Origin: Marinovum sp.
GTDB lineage: Bacteria > Pseudomonadota > Alphaproteobacteria > Rhodobacterales > Rhodobacteraceae
Length of the DNA stretch: 59,157 bases
Direction: 5' to 3'
NCBI GenBank assembly: GCA_022447495.1
Contig: JAKVBH010000026.1
Coordinates: 1 to 59,157 of the forward strand
Part shown: positions 36,170 through 45,435 of the stretch, piece after piece
Numbering within the stretch: the first letter of the stretch is position 1
Layout: every line of letters starts with the position of its first letter
Notes under the pieces: generated by a model
Seen by the model: the letters and a program-made list of their open reading frames with translations, nothing else
The model's database searches: none
Told to the model about the DNA's origin: nothing
Position numbers and translations under genes: made by a program

Positions 36170-38023
36170 ATGCGCCTAGATAATTTCCACAGCGTTCGAA
36201 CACGCTGCAGGGTCGGAACCACACTTTTCGCGCTGGTGATGGCCACTGGATTAACCGGGGGATTCGGGGTGGGATTCGCCACCGCCGAGCCCCAGCATGG
36301 CATCGCAATGTATGGGACCCCTGCTCTGCCGTCCGATTTCACGCACCTGCCCTATGCCAATCCCGATGCACCGACAGGCGGCGTCATCCGAATGGGTGAA
36401 GGCGGCAGCTTTGACAGCTTGAACCCCTATATTCGTAAGGGCTCCGTGCCTTGGATGCTCCGCTTCGTCGCATCCGAGAGCCTCATGGGGCGCTCCTATG
36501 ACGAACCCTTCGGACTCTATGGTCTCCTGGCCGAGACAATCGAGACCGGAGAGAACCGTGAATGGGTTGAGTTCACACTGCGTCCCGAAGCCCGCTTTTC
36601 CGATGGCAGCCCGGTGACCGTCGAAGACGTCATGTGGTCCTATGAAACGCTCGGTACGGTGGGCCATCCGCGCTACCAGGGCCTATGGGGCAAAATTGCA
36701 ACAATGGAGAAAACGGGCGAGCGCTCCGTACGCTTCACCTTCAATGTAGAAGACCGCGAATTGGCTCTTTTGGTCGGAATGCGGCCGATTCTTAAGAAGG
36801 CGCAATGGGACGGGGTCGATTTTGCCGAATCGGGCGTGGACTTGGTGCCCATAACGTCGTCCCCCTATATGATCGATAACTTTGAAACAGGCCGCTTTGT
36901 TTCGCTCAAACGCAATCCCGACTATTGGGGCGCGGACGTGCCCTTCCGCCGCGGCACCAACAAGCTTGACGAAATCCGAATGGAGTTCTTTGGCGACAGC
37001 GCCGTAGCCTTCGAAGCCTTCAAGGCGGGCGAGTTGAACACCCATCGCGAGTTCAATGCCGCCAAATGGGAGAGTCAGTTCGGTTTCCCTGCTGTGGCAA
37101 GCGGGGACATCATCAAATCTGAAATCCCGCATCAGCGGCCCTCGGGCATCACGGGATTTGTCATGAACACCCGCAAGGATGTTTTCAAAGACTGGCGCGT
37201 GCGCGATGCAATGATCCATGCCTTCAACTTCGAGTTCATCAACGAAGCCATGACAGGCGGTGCCCAGTCGCGGATCACCTCGTTCTACTCCAACTCGGTG
37301 TTGGGCATGCGCGACGGTCCCGCCGAAGGCCGTGTGTTGGAACTTTTGGAACCTTTCGTAGACCAACTCTTGCCCGGCGCCATTGATGGCTATGCCCTGC
37401 CCGTCTCCAACGGATCAGAACGCAACCGCGCGGGCATCGCCGCAGCCCTCATGCTGATGGAAGAAGCCGGCTGGACGGTCCAAGATGGCGTGATGAAGGA
37501 TGTGGCGGGCACGCCCTTCACCTTTGAAATCCTGCTCAAGCAAGGCGACAACGAGAACCAGGCCATCATTGACCTCTATGTCAGCGCGCTTGAACGTATG
37601 GGCATTGTTCCAATTGTCACCACAGTTGACAGCGCACAATATAAAGAGCGCACCGATAACTATGATTTTGGCATGGCCTACTACCGCCGCGGCCTGTCTC
37701 TCAGCCCAGGCAACGAGCAATATCTTTATTGGGGATCTGACGGGATTGAGACACCCGGTACGCGCAACTGGATGGGCATGAATTCGCCCGCCGCTGAAGC
37801 CATGATTGGCGAGGTTCTCAACGCAGGCAGCACCGATGATTTCATTTCTGCGGTCCGCGCGCTGGATCGTGTACTTACCTCCGGGCGTTACGTGATCCCG
37901 ATCTACACCTTCGCCATTGGCCGCGTGGCCCATGCAAAAGAGCTCAAATACCCCGAAACCATCCCGATGTACGGCGATTGGATCGGCTGGCAACCGGATG
38001 TGTGGTGGTATGAAGAAGAGTAA
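36170..38023 (+). CDS. Extracellular solute-binding protein family 5 (peptide-type)
   Basis: Periplasmic binding protein of an oligopeptide-type ABC importer. The 617 residues start with a signal peptide of about 38 residues (cleavage near GFATAEPQHG). Family blocks include LAETIETGENREWVEFTLRP, ARFSDGSPVTVEDVMWSYET and KRNPDYWGADVPFRRGTN. The long N-terminal part and sequence style resemble YejA. No permease or ATPase genes are adjacent, so it must work with components encoded elsewhere or is an orphan. Its last codons overlap the start of a tiny lipoprotein gene. Confidence 0.9.
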   Translation: MRLDNFHSVRTRCRVGTTLFALVMATGLTGGFGVGFATAEPQHGIAMYGTPALPSDFTHLPYANPDAPTGGVIRMGEGGSFDSLNPYIRKGSVPWMLRFVASESLMGRSYDEPFGLYGLLAETIETGENREWVEFTLRPEARFSDGSPVTVEDVMWSYETLGTVGHPRYQGLWGKIATMEKTGERSVRFTFNVEDRELALLVGMRPILKKAQWDGVDFAESGVDLVPITSSPYMIDNFETGRFVSLKRNPDYWGADVPFRRGTNKLDEIRMEFFGDSAVAFEAFKAGELNTHREFNAAKWESQFGFPAVASGDIIKSEIPHQRPSGITGFVMNTRKDVFKDWRVRDAMIHAFNFEFINEAMTGGAQSRITSFYSNSVLGMRDGPAEGRVLELLEPFVDQLLPGAIDGYALPVSNGSERNRAGIAAALMLMEEAGWTVQDGVMKDVAGTPFTFEILLKQGDNENQAIIDLYVSALERMGIVPIVTTVDSAQYKERTDNYDFGMAYYRRGLSLSPGNEQYLYWGSDGIETPGTRNWMGMNSPAAEAMIGEVLNAGSTDDFISAVRALDRVLTSGRYVIPIYTFAIGRVAHAKELKYPETIPMYGDWIGWQPDVWWYEEE

Positions 38024-38135
38024 ACTGCTGGCGACACTGACAGTCGTGAGCCTTGCGCTGGCGGGATGTGCAACTGTGCAAGGCATCGGGCGCGACATCT
38101 CTGCAGGCGCGGAACGTGCGTCCACCTGGTTCTAA
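38010..38135 (+). CDS. Entericidin A/B-family small lipoprotein
   Basis: A 41-residue lipoprotein: MKKSKLLATLTVVSLALAGC is a complete lipoprotein signal with lipobox LAGC, leaving a mature peptide of about 22 residues (CATVQGIGRDISAGAERAST). This matches entericidins, small outer-membrane lipoproteins linked in E. coli to stationary-phase bacteriolysis; function elsewhere is unclear. The ATG at 38010 lies inside the end of the binding-protein gene (14-base overlap), so the two are probably on one transcript. Confidence 0.82.
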   Translation: MKKSKLLATLTVVSLALAGCATVQGIGRDISAGAERASTWF

Positions 38136-38139
38136 CCCG

Positions 38140-38259
38140 ATGCGATGGATTTTTGCCGTCATGAGCCTGGCGCTTTTGCTCTCGGCCTGTGGCGTGGCCA
38201 AAACTGCGGTGAAGGTGCCCGTCAAGGTCACCAAAGGCGCTGCGAAAACCGTATTTTAA
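38140..38259 (+). CDS. Second very small lipoprotein
   Basis: A 39-residue peptide, MRWIFAVMSLALLLSAC followed by GVAKTAVKVPVKVTKGAAKT. The lipobox LSAC predicts acylation at Cys17, leaving a strongly basic, lysine/valine-repeating mature part of about 23 residues. It starts four bases after the entericidin-like gene, in the same direction. I do not recognise the family. The adjacency and size suggest a functional pair of surface peptides. Confidence 0.7.
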   Translation: MRWIFAVMSLALLLSACGVAKTAVKVPVKVTKGAAKTVF

Positions 38260-38267
38260 TCGTCTGC

Positions 38268-38293
38268 GATCGCGCCATATATGTGGCGCGATC
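38268..38293. terminator. Perfect 10-bp inverted repeat between lipoprotein and arsC genes
   Basis: GATCGCGCCA and TGGCGCGATC are separated by six A/T-only-plus-G bases (TATATG). It lies nine bases after the lipoprotein stop and 40 before arsC. It may be a terminator (no T-tract follows) or the operator of the arsenic genes; ArsR-type sites are usually A/T-rich palindromes, so the terminator reading is slightly favoured. Confidence 0.5.
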
Positions 38294-38332
38294 TGTCACA
38301 TGATTGTTATGGAAAAGGGGTAGCGAGCCATT

Positions 38333-38818
38333 ATGAACATTCTCGTACTGTGCACCGGCAACTCGGCCCGCTCCATCCTTCTGGAAAGCATCCTCAATAC
38401 CGAAGGCAAAGATCGCGTCCAAGCCTATTCGGCGGGCTCACAACCCGCGGGTCGCGTGCATCCCCATTCTTTGATCTTACTCGACTCGATGGGTCACGAC
38501 ATATCCAGCGCATCATCGCAATCTTGGGATGCGTATGCCTCGGACGATGCGCCGATCATGGACGTGGTCATCACGGTTTGCGCATCCGCTGCTGGAGAGA
38601 CCTGTCCACTTTGGCCCACCAAAGAAGGCCAGGCACCGATCACAATCCATTGGGGCGTTGATGACCCTGCAAAAGCCGAAGAGCCTGAGTGGGAAGCCGC
38701 ATTTCAGACGGCCTATGCCCGCCTTCACAAACGCGCCACGGCCTTTCTCGCAGAACCGTTCGAAGACATGGACCGCGACGCGCTCAAGGCTCTGCTGACC
38801 CGCGTGGGGTCACTGTGA
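38333..38818 (+). CDS. arsC: Arsenate reductase, thioredoxin-coupled LMW-phosphatase type
   Basis: Reduces arsenate to arsenite in the cytosol. The 161 residues begin MNILVLCTGNSARS, the CX5R phosphatase loop with Cys7 and Arg13. The two further redox cysteines expected of the pI258/LMW-PTP type are visible as Cys83 and Cys91 (CASAAGETCP). The AAAAGGGG ribosome-binding site is about 12 bases before ATG. The stop overlaps the next gene's ATG by one base (TGATG), coupling reductase and channel. No arsR, arsB or acr3 lies in the window. Confidence 0.9.
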   Translation: MNILVLCTGNSARSILLESILNTEGKDRVQAYSAGSQPAGRVHPHSLILLDSMGHDISSASSQSWDAYASDDAPIMDVVITVCASAAGETCPLWPTKEGQAPITIHWGVDDPAKAEEPEWEAAFQTAYARLHKRATAFLAEPFEDMDRDALKALLTRVGSL

Positions 38819-39468
38819 TGGACATGCAAAAGCTCTCTGCTGAGTTCCTGGGCACCGCACTCTTGCTTCTTGGCGTCGTGGGCTCCGGCATAATGGGCGA
38901 GACCCTTGCGGGTGGGAATGTGGCCATTGCCCTTTTGGCAAATGCGATTGCCACCGGCTGCATGCTCTACGTCATCATAACTGTGCTGGGTCCGATCTCG
39001 GGTGCGCATTTCAACCCGGCGGTCACGCTGGCCTTTGCGATACGCGGAGAGATCGCGGTGCCCCTCGCGCTCGGGTTTGTCATAGTTCAAATCGCTGGCG
39101 GACTGATCGGCGTTTGGGTGACCCATGCAATGTTTGATATGCCGATTTGGCAGCTGTCAGAGACCATGCACCGAACAGGCCCCGCGCAGTGGATTTCCGA
39201 AGTGGTGGCGACCTTTGGTCTGCTCTTTGTGATCTTTGGCGGCTTGCGCTCAAAGCCAGAAGCCATCCCGACGCTTGTTGGTCTCTACATTACCGGGGCG
39301 TATTGGTTCACCTCCTCCACGTCCTTCGCCAATCCAGCCGTCACCATTGCCCGCAGCTTCAGCGATACCTTCGCAGGTATTTTTCCCAGCCATGCGCCGA
39401 TGTTCATCGTAATGCAATTGATCGCAGTGCCAATCGCCGCAATGACGCTTCCACGTCTCTTACGCTGA
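38818..39468 (+). CDS. aqpS: Aquaporin-family channel, probable arsenite efflux channel (AqpS-type)
   Basis: Major intrinsic protein with six membrane helices and both half-helix NPA motifs intact (GAHFNPAVTLAFA and SFANPAVTIARSF); 216 residues. It directly follows arsC. Pairing of arsC with an aquaglyceroporin is known from Sinorhizobium meliloti, where arsenite made by ArsC leaves through AqpS down its gradient without a pump. The substrate here is inferred from that context; the protein alone would only be called an aquaporin. Confidence 0.85.
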   Translation: MDMQKLSAEFLGTALLLLGVVGSGIMGETLAGGNVAIALLANAIATGCMLYVIITVLGPISGAHFNPAVTLAFAIRGEIAVPLALGFVIVQIAGGLIGVWVTHAMFDMPIWQLSETMHRTGPAQWISEVVATFGLLFVIFGGLRSKPEAIPTLVGLYITGAYWFTSSTSFANPAVTIARSFSDTFAGIFPSHAPMFIVMQLIAVPIAAMTLPRLLR

Positions 39469-39668
39469 TCATATACGAGGCGTGATCGCACCCAACCGTG
39501 TGCAGCGCATCGACGCACCACATGGCTGACGCCGCATCAGACCTGCTCAAATGCTTCATTTTTGTGCACTAACCACATTTCGAAGATGCCAGGACTGGTC
39601 CCCAGCCTTCTCCCGCCTAAGTCCCCGCGAAGGGGCCGTAGAGAAACGCTCTGAAAAGGGAGATATCC

Positions 39669-39899
39669 ATGGTCTGGACTGATCTGGCCAACAATGCGTC
39701 ACAATACACGGCAAAGCTGCGCGAACGCTTTCCGCTTGCCGATGCCAAGACCATTTCCACAGCAGAAGATCGCGAGGACCTGGTTCAAAACCTAGCACAA
39801 CAGCACGATCTGACACTGATGGAAGTGAACCAAGAGATCGACGATCTGCTCTTTGTCGAGAGCCTTGCGCGCCAGGCCTCTGATCTGCGCGCGGGGTAA
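39669..39899 (+). CDS. Small conserved protein of unknown function
   Basis: A 76-residue acidic, helical protein (MVWTDLANNASQYTAKLRER ... DDLLFVESLARQASDLRAG) with no membrane segment or cysteine. A good AAAAGGGAG ribosome-binding site at 39654-39662 supports it as a real gene. The stop is eight bases from the end of the convergent XRE-cupin regulator. I do not recognise the family. The 200 bases before it hold no visible gene. Confidence 0.65.
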   Translation: MVWTDLANNASQYTAKLRERFPLADAKTISTAEDREDLVQNLAQQHDLTLMEVNQEIDDLLFVESLARQASDLRAG

Positions 39900-39907
39900 G
39901 CCCACTC

Positions 39908-40546
39908 CTAGCTCAGCGACGTGACCCACAAGATCGTGGCGTCTTCCTCGCTGAGCGAGATCACATTGTGCCCCATCGCGGCGTCGTAATAGGCGCTGTC
40001 GCCCCGGCGCATTTCGACGGGTTCGTAGAACTCTGTGTAAAGCCGCACCACACCGGTCAGCACAAACAGAAATTCTTCGCCATCGTGGCGCACCCACCCG
40101 TCAAATTCCTCCATGGACCGCGCGCGCACCCGTGCTCGGTACGGCAGCATCGATTTTTGCGTCAACTGATCGGCGAGAAGCTCGTGTTCATAGGTTGCCG
40201 TGGCTTGGGCCGCACCTTCGCCCGATGTGGTGACGACCATGCGTCCCATCACCTGCTCTTTTTGTGGCGGCGTGAACAGCTGGGGGATCGTGATCGACAA
40301 CCCCATCGCCAGCTTTTTGAGTGCGTCATAGGTGGGCGACATCTGACCATTTTCGATCTTGGACAGCGTGGAACGTGCCAATCCTGCTTCACGTGCGGCT
40401 TGTTCGAGCGTCCAATCGCGTTCCTTGCGAAGCTCGCGCACCCTCTGTCCAAGATCCAGTGGCTCTGCGAAAGCTTCGTCCCCGTTTTCGCGGGCCAGAC
40501 GGATCAGGGTTTTGGGGTCACGCTGTACGGGTTTCGAACTGTTCAT
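39908..40546 (-). CDS. XRE-family regulator with C-terminal cupin domain
   Basis: A 212-residue transcription factor. Residues about 30-85 are a Cro/C1-type helix-turn-helix (LRKERDWTLEQAAREAGLARSTLSKIENG split over two helices), and residues about 110-205 a cupin barrel (EEFDGWVRHDGEEFLFVLTG, then MRRGDSAYYDAAMGHNVIS) that usually binds a small effector. It is divergent from the acyl-CoA ligase operon, with 63 bases between starts, so it most likely controls that operon and itself. Confidence 0.9.
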   Translation of the reverse strand: MNSSKPVQRDPKTLIRLARENGDEAFAEPLDLGQRVRELRKERDWTLEQAAREAGLARSTLSKIENGQMSPTYDALKKLAMGLSITIPQLFTPPQKEQVMGRMVVTTSGEGAAQATATYEHELLADQLTQKSMLPYRARVRARSMEEFDGWVRHDGEEFLFVLTGVVRLYTEFYEPVEMRRGDSAYYDAAMGHNVISLSEEDATILWVTSLS

Positions 40547-40609
40547 GACTTCCTGATAGTTGCGCCGTGCGATGCTTGCAACCGCGGGACTCTCTGTTAA
40601 CCATGAGCG

Positions 40610-42145
40610 ATGACGTCATCCACCGCGATCTCTGTGCTCGACCGGCAGCCTTGCCCCGTCTGTCCGGCGCCATTCAACATGGCGGCCCATGTGCTGCGCC
40701 ACGCGGCGCGGGTGCCGCACAAACTGGCTCTGTCGGTTGTGGGCGATGGTGCGGCCGACGATTGGAGTTACGGGCGTCTTGAACGCGCTATACGTGGAAC
40801 GGCCACTGGTCTATTGGCATGCGGGCTCGCGCCGGGAGATCGGGTGCTTTTGCGATTGGGAAATACACCCGATTTTCCAGTGGCCTATTTGGCGGCTTTG
40901 GCTGTCGACCTTGTTCCAGTACCAACCTCCCCATCGCTGACCAAAGACGAAGTGGCCGTCATTGTGGACATTGTGACGCCCGCTTTGAGCCTTACGGCGC
41001 CGGGCGTGGCCTGCCCTGCGTCCATACCGCAAGTGGAGGTGACGCAATTACGTGGGTGGCACGACTTGACCCCAGCAGAGTTCGTCTTCGGAGACCCGAA
41101 CCGCTTGGGCTACATTGTGTTCACCTCGGGCACATCCGGTCACCCACGCGCGGTGGCACATGCGCATCGTGCTATCTGGGCACGTGGCATGATGCTCAGC
41201 GGCTGGTACGCCATGCACGACACCGACCGCATCTTGCATGCGGGAGGCTTCAATTGGACCTTTACTTTGGGTACGGGCCTCATGGACCCTTGGTCTTTGG
41301 GCGCCACAGCGTTGATCCCGACCCCAGGCACACCGCCCACTGACGTGCCCGGTATGCTTCACAAACACCAAGCCACACTCTTTGCGGGCGCGCCAGCCGT
41401 CTTTCGTCAGATGCTCAAGGCCGCAACACAGCCTGCCCTGCCCGATCTACGTCACGCATTGTCCGCGGGTGAGAGTTTGCCCCAAACATTGCGCGAGGCC
41501 TTCCGCGAGACCTACGCGCGTGAGATTTACGAAGCCTATGGCATGTCGGAATGCTCAACCTTTATCTCAGCGCACCCTGGCGCCGCTGCCCCGCCTGGCT
41601 CTATCGGAACAGCCCAGCAAGGACGTAAAATCGCCTTGCTGGATGATGCAGGCCCGGTCGCATTGGGAGACATTGGGGAGATCGCGGTGGCAGAAGAAGA
41701 TCCTGGTCTCCTGTTGGGCTATTGGCAAAAAGGCGGTGCGCTCAATGATCCGCGCCAAGACGGCTGGTTTCGCACGGGGGATTTCGCGGCTTTGGACAGC
41801 ACGGGTCAAATCACCTATCACGGGCGCCGCGACGACATGATGAATGCGGGTGGCTTTCGGGTCTCTCCCGCAGAGGTCGAGGCCGTCATAGGGGCATGTG
41901 CAGGCATCGAAAGTGTGGCAGTCACAGATGTGGAGATCAAACCTGATGTCCGCGTGATTGCTGCTTTTTATACCGCGTCGACTGCAATACCTGAGAAAAG
42001 TTTGAAATCTCATGCCGCGGCGCATCTGGCACGTTACAAACAACCTAGGCTATATGCTCATGTGGACACTTTGCCCACCGGGCCCAATGGCAAACTGTCT
42101 CGTCGCGCACTACGAGAGATGTTTGTGCCAGACGCCTCCTTCTGA
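40610..42145 (+). CDS. Class I adenylate-forming acyl-CoA ligase
   Basis: Activates a carboxylic acid with ATP and joins it to CoA. The 511 residues carry the P-loop YIVFTSGTSGHPRAVAHAH at about 162-180, AYGMSECSTF, and the hinge region GWFRTGDFAALDSTGQITYH with GRRDDMMNAGGFRVSPAEVE; a catalytic lysine fits near LPTGPNGKLSRRAL at the C-terminus. The sequence is closest in style to aromatic-acid or short-chain acyl-CoA ligases, but the substrate cannot be read. It heads a rightward run with a DsbA-FrnE-like protein and an MFS exporter. Confidence 0.88.
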   Translation: MTSSTAISVLDRQPCPVCPAPFNMAAHVLRHAARVPHKLALSVVGDGAADDWSYGRLERAIRGTATGLLACGLAPGDRVLLRLGNTPDFPVAYLAALAVDLVPVPTSPSLTKDEVAVIVDIVTPALSLTAPGVACPASIPQVEVTQLRGWHDLTPAEFVFGDPNRLGYIVFTSGTSGHPRAVAHAHRAIWARGMMLSGWYAMHDTDRILHAGGFNWTFTLGTGLMDPWSLGATALIPTPGTPPTDVPGMLHKHQATLFAGAPAVFRQMLKAATQPALPDLRHALSAGESLPQTLREAFRETYAREIYEAYGMSECSTFISAHPGAAAPPGSIGTAQQGRKIALLDDAGPVALGDIGEIAVAEEDPGLLLGYWQKGGALNDPRQDGWFRTGDFAALDSTGQITYHGRRDDMMNAGGFRVSPAEVEAVIGACAGIESVAVTDVEIKPDVRVIAAFYTASTAIPEKSLKSHAAAHLARYKQPRLYAHVDTLPTGPNGKLSRRALREMFVPDASF

Positions 42146-42164
42146 TGCAAAAAGGCTTTAGTCC

Positions 42165-42809
42165 GTGATCCAACTTGATATCTTCTCCGACCCGATTTGC
42201 CCTTGGTGCTATATTGGAAAGGCGCATTTGGACAAAGCCCTGGCCGCACAGGACAATAACCCGTTCACCATTAGTTGGATGCCCTTTCAGTTGAACCCGG
42301 ATATGCCACGCGAGGGCATGGACCGTCGCGCGTATCTGGAGGGCAAGTTTGGTGGCAAAGAGGCTGCCATCCGGGCCTATGCCCCCGTACAGGAACATGC
42401 TGACGCGGCAGGGCTTGCGATCAATCTTGGGGGCATCAAACGCACACCCAACACCCGTGATGCCCACCGACTGATCCATTGGGCGGGCGTCGAGGATCGC
42501 CAAACACAGGTCGTAAGCGCGCTCTTTGAAGCCTATTTCGTAGAGGGGCGCGATATCAGCGACCGGGATGTATTGGCGGATGTGGCCGACAGCGCAGGCA
42601 TGGACGCCTCTGTGGTGCTCAAGCTCTTTGCATCCGACGCAGATGATCGCGAAATTGTGGAACGCGACGCCGCCGCACGAGGCATGGGCATCAACTCGGT
42701 GCCGACCTTTATCGTGGCCGGACAACATGCCGTGCCAGGCGCGCAGCCGCCAGAGCTATGGGGACAAGTGATCGCGGAGTTGTCCGGACAGATCGCGCCG
42801 CAAGCATGA
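42165..42809 (+). CDS. DsbA-family FrnE-like oxidoreductase
   Basis: A 214-residue cytoplasmic thioredoxin-fold protein with the motif CPWC at residues 12-15 (IFSDPICPWCYIGKAHLD) and a helical insert. The GIKRTPNTRDAHRLIHWA block and the cis-Pro segment INSVPTFIVAGQHAVPGAQP are typical of FrnE/2-hydroxychromene-carboxylate-isomerase-like proteins. It lacks a signal peptide, so it acts in the cytosol, perhaps as a disulfide isomerase. The start is GTG at 42165. The stop overlaps the next start by four bases (ATGA). Confidence 0.9.
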   Translation: MIQLDIFSDPICPWCYIGKAHLDKALAAQDNNPFTISWMPFQLNPDMPREGMDRRAYLEGKFGGKEAAIRAYAPVQEHADAAGLAINLGGIKRTPNTRDAHRLIHWAGVEDRQTQVVSALFEAYFVEGRDISDRDVLADVADSAGMDASVVLKLFASDADDREIVERDAAARGMGINSVPTFIVAGQHAVPGAQPPELWGQVIAELSGQIAPQA

Positions 42810-44050
42810 CGCCGCCTTCCCCGCCGAGACCCGCGCACAACCGCCTTGGCCAAACTGAGTTCGTCGCCTTGATGGCGATGTTGGCCGCAACCGTGGCTCT
42901 TGCCATCGACGGTATGCTCCCTGCATTGGGAGAAATGGGCGAAGACCTGTCTCCCGCCAACCCCGATTTGGCTGCACTCACGATCATGGCCTTTGTCAGC
43001 GGCATGGGCTTTGGGACTTTTTTCTCTGGACCGTTGTCGGATGCCTACGGGCGTCGTCCTGTGCTTTTGTCGGGCGCGGGCATCTTTATCCTGGGAGCAG
43101 CAGCCTGTGCCTTTGCTCAGGACCTCACCGCACTGATAATTGCGCGTTTTATCCAAGGTCTGGGAGCCTCGGGTCCCCGTGTCGTGGCAATGGCGGTCAT
43201 CCGAGATCGCTACAAAGGCCGCGAGATGGCGCGCATGCTATCTTTTGTGATGGTGGTCTTTGCCATCGTGCCCGTACTGGCGCCAAGCCTGGGTGCTCTG
43301 ATCATGCTCTTTTCGGGGTGGCGCGGCATCTTTTGGGCATTTGCTGCCTTTTCCATGGCCACGTCGCTGTGGTTCTACATCCGCCAAGGTGAAACCCTGA
43401 TCGAAGAAGACCGCCGCCCGATATCCGTCACGCTCATTTGGTCCGGTCTCAAAGAGATGTTGGGCATCGAAATGGTCCGGCTGTCGATCATTGTGCAAAC
43501 ATTGGCCTTTGCCATGCTCTTCGGGCTCTTGGCCTCAATCCAATTTGTATATGACCAAACCTTCGACCGGGCAGAGAGTTTTCCTGTGTGGTTTGGCGCG
43601 GTGGCTCTGGTGTCGGCAAGCTCAGGGTTTCTCAATGCCAGCCTCGTACGCCGCTACGGTATGCGCGCGATCATCACGGGCATGTTCGCCTTCTCCACCG
43701 TGGCGAGCCTGACCATGGCGATGTCTTGGCCCTCTTTGGAGGGCGACATGGCCTTTGCGGCCTTTTTGCTGTGGCAAACAGTGATCTTTTTCCAGGCGGG
43801 GATGACCATCGGGAACCTCAACGCGCTGGCGCTAGAGCCTGTTGGCCATATCGCGGGTCTCGCGGCCTCGGTGGTTGCCGCCGTGGCCACGATTGTGGCG
43901 GCGGGATTAGCGATTCCATTGTCCTTGGTTTTTGATGGCACGCCCCGGCCCATGGCCTTTGGTCTGGCGCTCTTTGCGCTTATGGCGCTTCTACTCACAC
44001 TCAAAATGCGACAGTTGGAGCGTTTCGTTGTCAACGCGCCGGTTGACTAA
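42806..44050 (+). CDS. Bcr/CflA-type MFS drug exporter
   Basis: A 414-residue inner-membrane protein with twelve predicted helices. The MFS motif GPLSDAYGRRPVLLSGAGIF lies between helices 2 and 3, and FIQGLGASGPRVVAMAVIRD is the Bcr/CflA-type helix-4 region with the conserved Arg-Asp. The ATG at 42806 overlaps the preceding stop, so it is translated together with the FrnE-like gene. The substrate is unknown; family members export bicyclomycin, chloramphenicol or sulfonamides. Confidence 0.9.
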   Translation: MTPPSPPRPAHNRLGQTEFVALMAMLAATVALAIDGMLPALGEMGEDLSPANPDLAALTIMAFVSGMGFGTFFSGPLSDAYGRRPVLLSGAGIFILGAAACAFAQDLTALIIARFIQGLGASGPRVVAMAVIRDRYKGREMARMLSFVMVVFAIVPVLAPSLGALIMLFSGWRGIFWAFAAFSMATSLWFYIRQGETLIEEDRRPISVTLIWSGLKEMLGIEMVRLSIIVQTLAFAMLFGLLASIQFVYDQTFDRAESFPVWFGAVALVSASSGFLNASLVRRYGMRAIITGMFAFSTVASLTMAMSWPSLEGDMAFAAFLLWQTVIFFQAGMTIGNLNALALEPVGHIAGLAASVVAAVATIVAAGLAIPLSLVFDGTPRPMAFGLALFALMALLLTLKMRQLERFVVNAPVD

Positions 44051-44165
44051 CGGGCCGTTTACGGGGGCACAGGGCTTCACCTTTCGCACACATATGCATA
44101 CTAATATCGGTGTCATCACCGGGGACTATACTCCGGGCTGAGCCGCTGTGCGGAACGAGGGACCC

Positions 44166-45380
44166 ATGACAAAAATCAAAGTCGACAATCCGATTGTCGA
44201 GATGGACGGTGATGAAATGACCCGCATCATGTGGGCGTTCATCAAAGACAAGCTCATCACGCCCTATTTGGATGTGGACTTGCTCTACTACGATCTTGGC
44301 ATCGAAGAGCGCGACCGCACGCGTGATCAGATCACCATTGATGCCGCGGAAAAGACCAAAGAGGTAGGCGTTGCCGTCAAATGCGCGACCATCACACCAG
44401 ATGAAGCGCGGGTTGAAGAGTTTGGCCTTAAGGAGATGTGGCGCTCTCCGAACGGGACAATCCGCAATATCCTGGGCGGTGTGATCTTTCGCCAGCCCAT
44501 TATCTGCCGCAATGTGCCGCGCCTTGTGCCGGGATGGACCAAGCCCATCGTTGTGGGGCGCCACGCCTTTGGCGACCAATATAAAGCCACCGACATGAAA
44601 TTCCCCGGGCCAGGTCGGCTCACTATGAAATTCGTCGGCGACGACGGCACAGAGATCGAACATGAAGTCTACAAAGCCGCTGATGCGGGGGTTTTTATGT
44701 CGATGTATAACATCGACCCGTCAATCTATGACTTTGCGCGCGCGTCTTTGAACCAGGGTCTTGACCTTGGCTGGCCTGTCTATCTCTCCACAAAGAACAC
44801 TATTCTAAAGCAATATGACGGTCGCTTTTTAGAAGTCTTTGCAGAGGTTTACGAGGCGGAATTCAAAGACAAGTTCGAAGAGGCTGGCATCTGGTACGAA
44901 CATCGTTTGATCGACGATATGGTGGCCTGTGCGCTCAAGTGGAATGGCGGGTTTGTATGGGCCTGCAAGAACTACGACGGCGACGTGCAATCCGACGTGG
45001 TGGCCCAAGGGTTCGGGTCTCTGGGCATGATGGCCTCGCGTTTGATGACGCCAGATGGACGGATCGTAGAATCCGAGGCGGCCCATGGAACCGTGACCCG
45101 CCACTACCGCCAACATCAAGCCGGCGAAGCCACTTCCACCAACTCAATCGCGTCGATTTATGCCTGGACCGGCGCACTGCGCCACCGCGCGAAAATCGAT
45201 GATAACGCGAAACTTTTGGAATTTGCGGAGATTTTGGAACAGGTGATCATCGACACGGTCGAAGCGGGACACATGACCAAAGACCTCGCGCTATTGGTTG
45301 GGCCCAAGCAAGGTTGGCTCACCACTATGGGCTTCCTTGAAAAGATTGATGAAAACCTAAGCAAAGCCCTTGCCGGGTAA
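44166..45380 (+). CDS. icd: NADP-dependent isocitrate dehydrogenase
   Basis: TCA-cycle enzyme that converts isocitrate to 2-oxoglutarate and NADPH. The 404 residues from ATG 44166 are the eukaryote-like homodimeric type. Visible blocks are KSPNGTIRN-like [28 protein letters not shown] and [13 protein letters not shown] for substrate, [14 protein letters not shown], and [20 protein letters not shown] with [11 protein letters not shown] for NADP. GAGG lies just before the ATG. It appears monocistronic. Confidence 0.97.
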   Translation: MTKIKVDNPIVEMDGDEMTRIMWAFIKDKLITPYLDVDLLYYDLGIEERDRTRDQITIDAAEKTKEVGVAVKCATITPDEARVEEFGLKEMWRSPNGTIRNILGGVIFRQPIICRNVPRLVPGWTKPIVVGRHAFGDQYKATDMKFPGPGRLTMKFVGDDGTEIEHEVYKAADAGVFMSMYNIDPSIYDFARASLNQGLDLGWPVYLSTKNTILKQYDGRFLEVFAEVYEAEFKDKFEEAGIWYEHRLIDDMVACALKWNGGFVWACKNYDGDVQSDVVAQGFGSLGMMASRLMTPDGRIVESEAAHGTVTRHYRQHQAGEATSTNSIASIYAWTGALRHRAKIDDNAKLLEFAEILEQVIIDTVEAGHMTKDLALLVGPKQGWLTTMGFLEKIDENLSKALAG

Positions 45381-45435
45381 CGCCTCGGACGCCATGTGCC
45401 TTTTCAATGGTTGGCCGTCGGTCTAGAGCTCGGCC

